Assembly (NCBI RefSeq): GCF_025370935.1
Contig: NC_133472.1
Span: 12,922,476-12,986,475, forward strand
Source: Choristoneura fumiferana
Taxonomy: Eukaryota; Arthropoda; Insecta; Lepidoptera; Tortricidae
Length of the DNA stretch: 64,000 nt
Reading direction: 5' to 3'
The notes below the pieces were generated by a model. The model saw only the letters and a program-made list of their open reading frames with translations. It was not told the origin of the DNA and searched no databases. The translations under genes were made by a program, and so were the position numbers. Positions 34,401-46,400 of the stretch are shown one piece after another (position 1 is the first letter of the stretch; each line of letters starts with the position of its first letter).

Positions 34401-37400
34401 GAGTCTTTTCACTTCATCGACTATTCATTACATATTATAAAATAATTATTAGAACAACAGTACAAGGATTATTATTTGCTTAAAAATACATTTCATCGAC
34501 AATTCATGAGACAGAACAACTAAATATCGCTGTTTATTTTTCTTCGAATTATTATTATAAAACACCAGAAAATAGGTTAGGTTAGAACTATTAAAAAAAA
34601 ATCGGTACCAGAAAAGTAGGTTAGGTTAGAACTGTAACCCTAAAAAATAAACTGGTACCAGAAAAATAGGTTAGATTGGGTTAGATCCGCGAGCCCAACA
34701 AAGATAAATCGCTGCCAGAAAGTTGGTTAGGTTACGTTAGAACTGCGACCCCAACAAAAATAAGTCGCTACCAGAAAAGTAGGTTAGGTTGGAACTGCGA
34801 CCCGAACAAAAATAAATTACTTTCATTCCAAAAAGTATGAAATAATAAAATATGAAATGAAGCTCTGCCAAATAAACTATCTATTAACTAATATTTCCAG
34901 AAATTAAAAATCGGTGATTTAAGAATACTTATTTTAATTATTCGAGGTCATGGTTATTCGATGAAATGAAAAAGTAGGACACGTTGACTTTTAACTGATA
35001 TTCGATTAAAAGTTTGTCGACATTTCAAAGGTAAATTTTAGTCTGATCCATGTTATGATGTTAATTGTAAGACCCACCTGTTGGGGGACGATACTGAGGC
35101 CACTGAGCATAGTATTGAGCTCCTCCAACGACTCCGCCATTATGATTTAACTTTTATCGAATTGAAGTTTTAACAATGTCATAGTTACACTGGGTATAAA
35201 TTAAAATACCCTTAAAAGTGAAAATGTAATATAAACTATAATACTAAGGTAGCGACCTGATAAATGAGCATTTCTATAAAAGTTTGTACATTTGATTTGC
35301 GACTCCGATTTGGGTAAAAATTTGGAGGTAGATAGAGTGAACGATAATGAGTTTAAATAACATAGTCTCCCGAAATGTCCCAATTAATTTGTATGGAAAG
35401 TTCTATTTTTGTTACCGCAAATCCATAGTTTTGGTAACAAAAAAGGAAATTTCCATACAACCCAATTGGGACATTTTGAGAGACTATGTTATTACGACTC
35501 AGTATCGTTCACTCTTCATACCTGCAAATTTTTATCCAAATCGGAGTCGCAAATCAAATGTACAAACTTTTTTAGAAATGCTAAATTTTAGATGGTATAA
35601 AATAAATAAAACAATCAGCCAGCCTCGAAAGGCTAACTCATATTTAAATATAGGAATCTTTTTGTTCCATATAATATTTTAAATAATAAGCAAAGTGATT
35701 CGGCGGCCGGCGGAGTCATACGAGCGGCGCCATATTGCCAGCCGTGCAGAGCACACCATTAGCTAATAATGCCACCCGAAAGTACGATGTAAGTTTCGGC
35801 GCCGCCGAAAGGTTCGGCTATTTTTTGGCCGAAACCGAAACTTCGGTCGGACGCTAATAATTTTGTTTCGGTAGCCTGTAATTCTGGATAATCCACAACT
35901 CCACAAATTCATCGCACGTTTTTTCCTTCGCGGCTTTTTAAAAGCACTCGATAATTATGTAATTAATACGAACGAGAACGAATACAGTTATTATTACGAA
36001 TAATTAATAAATTACAATGTTAAATAGGAAAAGTGACTGAAGAGATTGCGTTGCGATTGCGTAATTAATCTGTTTAAGTAAGTAAGTTTTTTAATCAAGT
36101 CGAGTGTGAAGGTCCGATATCCTACTAATCCTACTAATATTATAAATGTGAAAGTTTGTGAGTGAGTGAGTGAGTGAGTGAGTGAGTATGTTTGTTACTT
36201 TTTCACGCTTAAACGGCTGGACGGATTTGGATGAAATTTGGCGGAAAGTTAGTTTATAACCTGGATTAAAACATAGGATACCTTTTATCCCGATATTCCC
36301 ACGGGATAGGGATAAAATCTCGAAATAACAACCGCTAGGCTTAGAATCATGAAATTTGGTATGTAGGTAGTTGGACGTCTGGAATATAACATAGGTGACT
36401 TTTTGACCCGATATTCCCACGGGATACCTAGGGATAAAATCTTGACATAACAACCGCTGGGCTTAGAGCCATGAAATTTAATGTGTAGGTAGCTGAACCT
36501 CTGAAATAACCGTTTTAGATGAAATTAGGTACGTAGACAGCTGGACATTTGGAATAACACATAAGCTAACTTTTATCCCCATATTCCCACGGGATAGGGA
36601 TAAAAACTTGAAATAACAACCGCTGGGCTTTGAGCCATGAAATTTTGTATGTAGGTAGCTGGACCTCTGAAATAACACATAGGCTACTTTTTATTCCGAT
36701 ATTCCCACGGGATAGGGATAAAATTTTTAAATAACAACCGCTGGGTTTAGAGTCATGAAATTTGGTATGTAGGTAGTTGGATGTCTGAAATAACACATAG
36801 GCAACTTTTTGAATCGATTTTCCCACGGGATACCTAGGGATAAAATCTTGAAATAACAACCGCTGGGCTTAGAGCCATGAAATTTAATGTGTAGGTAGCT
36901 GAACCTCTGAAATAACACATAGGCTACTATTTATTCCGATATTCCTACGGGATAGGGATAAAATCTCGAAATAATAACCGCTGGGCTTAAAGTCATGAAA
37001 TTTGGTATGTAGGTAACTGGACATCTGGAATGACACTTAAGTGACTTTTTGACCCGATATTCCCACGGGATAACTAGGGATAAAATCTCGAAATAATAAC
37101 CGCTGGGCTTAGAGGCATGAAATTTGGTATGTAGGTAGCCGGACGTCTGGAATAACACATACGCTACTTTTTATCCCGATATTTCCACGGGATAGTTTTG
37201 TAACTAAGGGACCCCATACATCCGTGTATTATTGTTATTATTATTTTGTAATTTTTTCTTTAATTGTATACTTACTGTTGTTTTTAAGTATTTTATTTGT
37301 ACTTATTTTATTTTGAAAAAATGACTTTCTGCCAAGCTTCTTGCGGCGCATTCTTCTTGGCAATGATGGTCTTTCCGAAAGTGCTGGTATTTAAAAAAAT

Positions 37401-40400
37401 TACGTGTAAAAGTGCCCATTGCGGCCTATTTACTGAATAAATGATATGAATTTGAATTTGGATAGGGAAAAATTTTGAAATTTTAGCACTGGGTTTAGTC
37501 TTGAATTTTGTACAGTTATTCGCAACACAAAGTCAATGAAGACCACGATATAAATTTTGGAATTTTCCAGGGGAATTTTGTAAAATCCCGAAAATTTCAA
37601 TTGCAACTACCAGACCGAATAGTTTACGCGTGCGAAGCCGCGGGTAAAAGCTAGTTAGAAATAAATTTGATAAATTATAAACTCGTTGGCATAATGTTGC
37701 TCGATATAGGTGTCACTTCTGTTATTGCTTATTTGGGTCGGGTCTCGTTGGCCTTACTTGCATTTAGTCTTGGCGAGCAAAACGGCTCAGTAGTACACTG
37801 ACCACGTATGCAAAATTACTTGGTTATATAATGCCATGATTACAAAATTGTCTAAGTTTTAGGAGGACTTCCTTAGCAAAACGTCTAGGTCTTGAAATGC
37901 ACAAGTAGGCAGAATGACTCAATTGGGATGCACCAAAAAAAAAACCTATAGTTTTTATTTTATTTTTGGAAAGAATAGGATATTTTAAGATACCATTTTC
38001 ATTGTTTTTGAATTTGGATGAGTATTTAATTTTTTATATTTTTTTTAGGAAATACGCTGGATGACGTCACAGTGAGACAGCCACGTTCCATTGCCTAGGG
38101 TAGTACATAACATAATCTGTGGCATTACAATTTGACAATAATTCAAGCACGGCTTAGGGTCCTAAATGAAACATGACAAAACAAATAGTTTTATTTATTT
38201 CTCTTCTTTTAGCTTCGATTATTCCTATGTTTGTTTAATGGTGTGATAGTAAATAGATATTTTTATTTGAATCTGATATTTAAATTCTTTTGTATTTACT
38301 TGTAACATAGTAATTTAATAATTTAATTTTTAAAAATACATTGGAAATACTCGTATACATTTCGGACTTTACGATAAATGACTACTGTTTAAAGCTGAGT
38401 GCGCATCATGTGATTAAAGTTCTATCTTTGTCACTATTTGCTATTATAAGCAGGACAGCAACATTTCAAACTGTCAATTTGCTTAAGAGTGTAGACCTGC
38501 TTTATAACTGCCTTTGTGACGAGACACTGCAGGGGTCAAATGAGGGTCATTACTTAAATTTTGTTTATTCAGTTTATCACATTTTTGGAATCTGATTTCT
38601 GAAAACGCTTCACAAAGCCTATTTCTCCAAATGGTTTTCGATTTATTAACTATATGTTTTCAAAAATTGGGACATCCCAATTGTGTAAGGTATTGATTGT
38701 ATTACATTACTGTAGAGGCCGGGAAGTAGGGGGTTGCCGGCCAAGTACGTATAGGCCAAGTACATATACACGTAGCGAGGCCGGCAACCCCAGGTTCCGG
38801 CCGAGGCTTGTATAGTGCTTTTCTCAAACATTACACGTGTGGCTGCTGGCGGCGGGCGGCTGCGGGCGGGCGGTGTTGCTGTGCGTGGGCCGCATGCGTG
38901 TCGCAGAGCGCGCGTCGAAACAAAGACGGTCGCATTGCCGGCCAGTGGCCTGCAAGGTTGTATGAAAACTCTTTGCAGGCCGCTAGAGTGACCGCGCGCA
39001 CGCAGCTGAGCCCCAGCGCCTGCAGCGCGATACTTTTCGGCTTATTATTTGTAACACAACGTCAATATTTAATGTCATGTTTGATAAAAATAGTTTTACA
39101 AGACCAGACCATTTACCTACTAAAACATTATGACATTAAGTCCTTTTACAGCCAAGTCATTCCGTCTACTATGCCTTTTAGCAATGAGGGCGTTTTACAG
39201 ACCAAGGCATTTTGCTACCCGGACAAAATACAACTAAGGTGCTCTGCTCGCCAAGGCTAAATGCAAGTAAGTCCAACGGGACCCGACCCGCTTATATTTG
39301 TCATAATCTTTCAGTACTGTCAAATAGTTTTTGCTCCCGCGATAACTACGTATGATTATTATCACTTATGAGAAAATATTGGTCAAGTATTTATACTTTT
39401 GTCAATTAAACAAGAAATTATGAAGACAGTTAATGTACCGCGTAAAGTCACGCTCCATCTTAGTATTTTTTTTTGTTTGATGGACAACGGAAAAATACAT
39501 CTCCAATATTTTCTGAAAATCTAAAGCGCAAGAAAATTTTAAGCGCAGCCTACGCGAATTGTGTGATCGCGAATAAACGGCGCCGTGAATTTTTAAAAAG
39601 CCAGCAAAAATGTGAATGAAACTCGCGTTAACTACGCGTATAAAACACGTCGTCTCTCTTAGGCATAAGAATAGTGCATATACACATATGTATTATGCTT
39701 CTCTATCTATCGCATACCTTGTATTTATTCGCTCATTCTTGGAACCGGAGAGGGCGAGCTGCCAGAAGGGCCGCTAAGCAGGGGGTAATTTTACTTAGCA
39801 TGGCTACAGGGCGCGTCTGCTGACTGAATTTGGACGCTAATGAAGATTATTCGCAAGCGGACGGAATTTTTTATACTAAGTACATCGTTTCAGAAAGACT
39901 ACGTTAAGTCCAGAAGATCTGATGGAAAGGCACGCGGCACGTGTCGTGTAGTGCTAGGCTTGGCACGGCAGGAATAAACCGATGAATGCAAGAAATTTTG
40001 TAGCTCACTAGAAGTGGCTTGAACAGCCGAATGCTTTATGCATACGAGTGTCACTTGAAAACCCTACATGACGTGTAAATCAGGTAAGGACTTATAACGA
40101 GCAAAGTAATATCATACTTACTGCTAATTTCAATAATTAAGAAGAATATGCCCATATCGGACACTCTTACAGCTGTTACAATTCTACCAGGGATGGTGGA
40201 AAATTGCCAGGCTTGTAGATATTCGCCGTTTTCAGACTGGCCCTGTAAAGGAAACATCATGCTTAGGAGTTAGGGATACGTCAGATTCCAGGAGACGCTC
40301 CAGCATCAGGTCAAGATAACAATATTCTTATGATACTATTAAGTTTCGAAACGATGAGACCAGTGGAACTTGCTCGCAAAAAAAAAACCGGCTAAGAGCG

Positions 40401-43400
40401 TGTCGGACAGGGTAGGGTTCCGTAGCCATTACGAAAAAATAGAATAATATTTTCCTAAGGATTTCATATTGTGTACGGAATCTACCAAGTTTAGGTATAT
40501 TTTATACCTTAGCCTGCTATTTACTCCTATACTACTTAATTCTCAAGCAACCTTACCTATCCAACGATACCCCACACTATAGGGTTAGTAGAGAAAAAAA
40601 AAATCCCCCACTTTACGTCTATGGGAGGTACCCTACATTTTAACCACTGTTAGCGTATATATATATATAATTGTAATTTGTAAGCGTAATTTGTATATAT
40701 ATATATACAAATTACGCTTACAAATTACAGCTTTCTAATACTAACAACGGTCTTTGAGCTTAGCCACGGACAGACAAATGGACAGAGATGGCGAAACTAT
40801 AAGGGTTCCTAATTGACTACGAACCCTAAAAATTATCTAAATCAGACGATTCGCTTGGGCTTTCAAGTAATGATATAATACATCGAAAAGACTCACATCA
40901 CCTAAACAACAAAAAGTTGGAAAACCCCCGACTTCGTCACTTCAAAGTTCAACATCACAAAAACGGCTGAACCGATTTTGATAAAACATATCTTAGAACC
41001 ATCGCTAGAAAACTTGCTTTCAAATAAAAAAAACCGCATTCAAATTGGTCCACCCGTTTAAGAGCTACGGTGCCACAGACACACACATAGCGGTCATACT
41101 TATAACAACATCCCACTTTGCGTCGGGGGCTTGTCGGGGATTAAAACAAGTCAACCAAGTCTCACTTGATGCAACTAGCACAAGACCCCTGTTTTTGAAC
41201 ATAGGCTTATTAATAAATCCATTTATTTCAGGCAACTTGGCCCATACAATAAATGAGTATTTCTCGAAAAGTTGTACCGTCATGAAATATCAGTTTGTCA
41301 AGAAATTATGAACACTAAGGACGCGATCATAAAGCATAAACTGCATAAAAAAACCAAAGTTTCTTGACGTCAGGAAAACGCCAGGAAATCTTGTGAGGAA
41401 AAAATCGTAATTTTGTAACTACATCGAAACTTTATATTTAATAAATCCAACAACAAAGATTATCTGACTTTTATCATCGTCTTTACACAAGGTGTATTTA
41501 AACACAATACTACTTATTTTTTGTGTTAAAATAGCGTCAGGAAAACTGAAAATGGACAACTTTTTGAGAAATAGTCAAATAACTTACAGCATAAGGCTTA
41601 CAGACTAACATAATAAAAAATTAAAATAATGATCCCAACGCAATGCAACGCGCATTAATTTGCTCGCAATATTTCGCGCTAGAACAGCTGGATGAATTGG
41701 ATGAAATTTGGTACACAGTTCATAACTCGGAAAAAAACATTTATTTACCGCGGTATAATGATAGACAGGCGAATCTTAGTCAGTTAATTGCCTAAACCCT
41801 TCAAGTTTACTGATTTTAAAACTTTGACGAACGAGTGAGTATGTGAACATATTAACACCCTGGTGTCACAGTTTCAACTTGCAGTCGTTTTATCAATAAC
41901 GCGCTTTGAGTATTTATCTAGAATTCTAGAATTTATCTATAATTCTAGATAAATACTCAATGATAACGCGCATGCAATGCAATATGTTCAGACGTTAGAA
42001 TTACACCATTTCAAAAGGACCATCTAGGTAGATATCGAATTTCGCTTGCAAAAGTGTAATTTCGATTTTCGCTTGCAAAAGTGTAATTTCGATTTTCGCT
42101 TGCGAAAGTGTAATTTCGAATTTCATAAATTATTTAGAGACAAATACTATTATACAGAAATTATTCACATAAGGCCTGTTCATTGATAAATTTTATGTGA
42201 CATCTGTGATGCCGACTTCGTTTATTTTGTACGAATAAAAAGAACATTTTATCTGATAGGTACATAAAATTTATCAATGAGTGGAGAAACAGGCTAGACT
42301 CAGATTATTATTCTATTGCCCGCAACTTCGCTTGCGCCCTGTAAGAACTTTGGATTTATACTTCGCTAAGTGTAAAACTTACTCTTACTGAAAGTTTTTT
42401 TAGAAAACTCTTCTCACCTTTGTCAAGAGATGAGTAAATTTAACCTTCCTGTATGTAGGTATCTTAATATTTATCAATTGTTTTTGTTTCAATATTTTTT
42501 GTACAATGATGTGTGTGTTTACATACATACACTATCTAAAACTGCCTCAAAAATACAATATAAATTTACATCTAACCTACGAATTAGCATACCAAAAAAA
42601 AAGATTTTTATAATCTCTGTCTTCTGACAATGTAAACTGTATAGCTTTGCACTATCAAAATTGTACTACTGCTCGTTACGGTAAATTTTCTTCCGCAAAA
42701 ATAGGAAAGTCAAATAAATTATTAGGAGGCTATACAATGAAAAGAAAAGAAGCAGTTACCTCGTTCACTCAGGTTTCAATCGAACTTTGAAAAAATCTCT
42801 TATCACAAATCAATATGTCAACAAATTTTACCCTTAAAACAATGTTCATTAAGTTCACTCGGAAAGATCATCGATTTTGAGATACCAGCTTTTTTCAAAG
42901 TAGTGACGATATTTCGCATAGTTTTGCTTTGCACATAATACATATCATTAGAAAGAAATGCTAATATAACACAATTCGCGATGCAACTTCATAAAACAAT
43001 GATGACAGCATTAAGCACGCAAACAAACAGACATTGCTACTGGTAATAAATATATTTTTCCATCTCACTTGCTCGTCAATGATGTTATTCTATAACTGTA
43101 TAATAAAGGACAATGGCCTAAATCGTTCCCGTGCGGGAGTAATGAATTTACGTCAGTTTATCATCCCAAGGAAGGAAAAGTTTAGTTTTAAAATTTGCCA
43201 TCAAGTTAGTAGGTACGTCATTTCAGACAGAGGTTTCAAGTCAACCAACGTTTTATTTGTTATTCTATATCTATACTAATATTATAAAGAGGAAAGATTT
43301 GGATTTATGGAATGGACTTTTGTATTTTTATATTTTTGGATATTTGTTACGAATTAACTCAAAAACTACTAGACCGATTTTAAAAGTTCTTTCACTATTA

Positions 43401-46400
43401 GAATGCTAAATTATTCCAAAGTGCCATAGGCTATATTTATTACCAGAAGGGTTCCGTACTAAAACTTCAATAATGTAACTAAAAGTGTAAAAAAAGTTGC
43501 CTTAAAACATCTTTCATCGTATGCGCTGTGGAAACTATTGATGATAGAACAAAAAAAGTTCTACGATATTAAAGAATATATTAATATCTACAAAAACTTC
43601 GCAATACCATATGTCCAACTATTGTTTTAAAAGTAGACAGGGTAGACAGAAATGCAGACTAAAATCAAACCATGTTATCCATGCCTTTTTGTATTAATCC
43701 TTATCCAAATAAATAATTTCATATGCAAGACGGTTTCAATACCTGTAGATTTCTTTTTGAATTATTCAAATCGGACATTTCATTCAAAAGATATTACGAA
43801 TTTAAAAATATCAATCCAACCAAAAAATGCATTTACTCTACGTAGGGCGCCCCGGCTTCCCGGGGTAGTTTTTGGGAAATGGAGCTGAACAATGTGTGTG
43901 AAGTGCTCTTGATTAGATACCTTTTTAGAGTTTTGTGCCCATAGGGTAATAAAAACGGGACCCTATTACTAAGACTCCACTGTCCGTCTGTCTGTCTGTT
44001 ACTTGCTGTATCTCAGGAGCCGTGATAGCTAAAATAGACAGTTAAAATTTTCACAGATGATGTATTTCTGTTGCCGCTATAACAACAAATACTAAAAACA
44101 GAATAAAATAAATATTTAAGGGGTGCTCTTTACGGATAGTTGCTTGAAATATAAATAATTAAATTAAAATAAATAAATATTTAAGGGGATCTCCCGTACA
44201 GCAAACTTGGTTTTGTTTTTGTCAATTTTTCTAATGTCAAATGTATTATATTATAGATACGGACCTTCGTGCGGGAGTCCGACTCGCACTTGGCCGGTTT
44301 TTTCATTATGCCCGTGCGAAGCCGGGGCGGATCGCTAGCACCTTATATTATCTAATAGTATTTACTTCTATTCTTTGTTTCATCAAACTGTTCAAAAGTC
44401 ATTGTTATTATTTTTTATTTTATTTGATTAAACAGAAATGGCATCACAGATATCTTACACATTATAATAACGGGGAACTAAACAAAGTTTAGACACAGCC
44501 CTTAATCTAGTTAAATATAAGTATAAGAATACTGTACCTAAGCCAAACAAACTTACCTCAATGAGTTCTGGAGAGTGGAAATATCGAAGATGGTTCAGCA
44601 AGCGCGCAGCTGGCAGTCTAATTGAATTTCCATTCTTACAGCAAAGGCAACGAAATAAGCCTTTGCAAGCTGGAGGTGCTCTAAGTACTGGGAGCTGAAA
44701 ACACAAGTTAGTTTTATGAATTGACACCAATTATCTTAACAAAGATCTAAGTAGTTATTAAATTTATTTATTTATAATACAGAAGAGCATAAAAAAGGTT
44801 TAAGTATCTGCTTCTTGAAGTAAGTTTTACAGTTTTGAAGAATTTTACAGTTCTCATCACATGGCCTTCAACTTCCGTGACACCGTATTCAATCCTGTGT
44901 GGCGCCAACAACTATAGTCTGTCAAAAAAGAGAAGAAATTAAAAAGTGACAACACTGTAGTGTCCTCCCTTTTTGGTTTGACAGGGTTTGAAAGGGATGA
45001 CACTACAGTGTTGCCACTTTTTAATTTCTTCTCTTTTTTGACAGACTATAAAGTCATATTTTTACCCTGGAGAAGTGTCCCATTAATGGGCACAAACCAT
45101 TGCTGCAACTATAATTACTTACATTTGGGTCCGTGAGATTATTCTCCTCTTCTTCTGCAGCATCGTTTTCAGCATCTCCTATGGTGGATTCTTCGGCAGG
45201 AGTGTTGCTGCCAGAACCACTCGACCCTGTTGTTACTTTGCCACCTAGTTTCTGAGAATAATGTTTTACAGAGTTAGAAATAAAACTGTCAGTAGCTAAT
45301 CGAGGAACAAGAAAATTTATTTATTTTTTCGGTTAGGTACGTCATAATATTCCTTCGGCTAAGGGGTAGCGACTTTTGAACCACATTACGCGAATGCGGT
45401 GAATTTTAGAATTGAATTCGAACGAGATAATAAATCACATTCATCTGCTAATGATCCTTTAGCGTTTTCGTTATTCGGAATCGGTAATAACCGGTTTTGT
45501 GGTAAACATGTGAAGTATTTTAATTTGAACCCTAAAAAGAAGCTTTAGATTGTTTCCTACATAATACAATAGAGATTTCATCGTAATCTTTCAAGGAGTA
45601 ATGTGTGAGTGAGACAACATTGATCATGCTAACGCACATAGCACACGCTAGCAATCGCGTATCACCATTTATTTTTGTTGAACAGTAAATAGTGGTAAAA
45701 ACTAGAAAGAAATAGCTAATGCGTTTGTGATTGCAGGCACGCTATAAAATATGGCTTCAGTCAGCAAAATGATTGACTCTGAAACAATTATCTGGATACT
45801 TACAAAAGCTCTTAATTTTCTAACATTGGCAATGAGTTCTTCCATCGCATAATTTCTAGTGCCAAAGAAGAGGGCGCGACAGACCGGACACTGGCTGAGG
45901 CGCGCTTTGCATCGTCCACACACGTGATGACCCTCATTGCATTGAAAAATTTGACCCGAAGGAATTTCATAGCACACAGGACATTGTAGTAAGTCGTCAA
46001 GGTCAGGCAAAGCCTCTGCCTGGAACAAAAAAAAAGGTATCTTCACAGTAAGAACGAAATCACTGTAGAAGGAAAATGTGTATTTTTTTTTGGCAAAATC
46101 AGCCTGCATTTGACCTGACCAATGGTGGCATGTATTTAGTAGCCTGAGATAGAGCAAACATCTTTAGCAAACTACCTAAACCTTTTAGGGTTCTGTGGTC
46201 CTACAAGAAAACCTAGCTTATTCGGCCGCGGCTGTGCTTAGAGCAGGGATCCACAGACTTACGAGTATTAGTACCAGGGACCACCCCCGGACAGATTATG
46301 AGCTAAAGGCGGGCCGCAGCAAATAAAGACAATTGAAATTAATATCATAATTTCGCTGGGTTTATGGCAATTTTAGAGGTCGCTGGCGGGCCGCATGTAC

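Larger units (their letters stand above)
33854..35880. mobile_element. Block bounded by inverted GTCCGAYCGAA / CCGAAACCGAA repeats
   Basis: The left boundary reads TTAGTGTCCGATCGAAAC then GCCGAAACCGAAGGTTCGG. The right boundary, on the opposite strand, reads TTAGCGTCCGACCGAAGTTT then GGCCAAAAAATAGCCGAACC. Between them lie a LINE 3' fragment (34050-34330), a TTAGG-containing minisatellite (34560-34810), an exon-like island (35078-35140) and a hairpin (35259-35590). Whether this is one transposed unit or two solo copies is not decided. Confidence 0.4.
36129..37654 (+). mobile_element. Non-autonomous Helitron with an internal tandem array
   Basis: It begins TCCTACTAATATTATAAATG, then a GTGA tetranucleotide run (36157-36186) and GGCTGGACGGATTTGGATGA. 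It ends GCGTGCGAAGCCGCGGGTAA AAG followed by CTAG at 37651-37654 and a T, the Helitron pattern. The middle is a tandem array (36240-37195), and a LINE tail is inserted near its right end. No Rep/helicase frame is present, so it is non-autonomous. Confidence 0.8.

Noticed and set aside
34560..34810. Telomere end.
   Set aside because: The TTAGG units are interrupted by longer non-telomeric sequence and lie inside an intron with genes on both sides.
36091..37158. Five overlapping minus-strand frames of 63-120 codons with repeated LHTKFHGSKPSGCYF motifs.
   Set aside because: They translate the tandem array inside a Helitron; the repeats explain the similarity and no gene context exists.
38808..39260. 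150-codon plus frame over a GC-rich patch.
   Set aside because: No domain, no splice partner in phase, and composition explains the opening; it lies in an intron of the minus-strand ligase.
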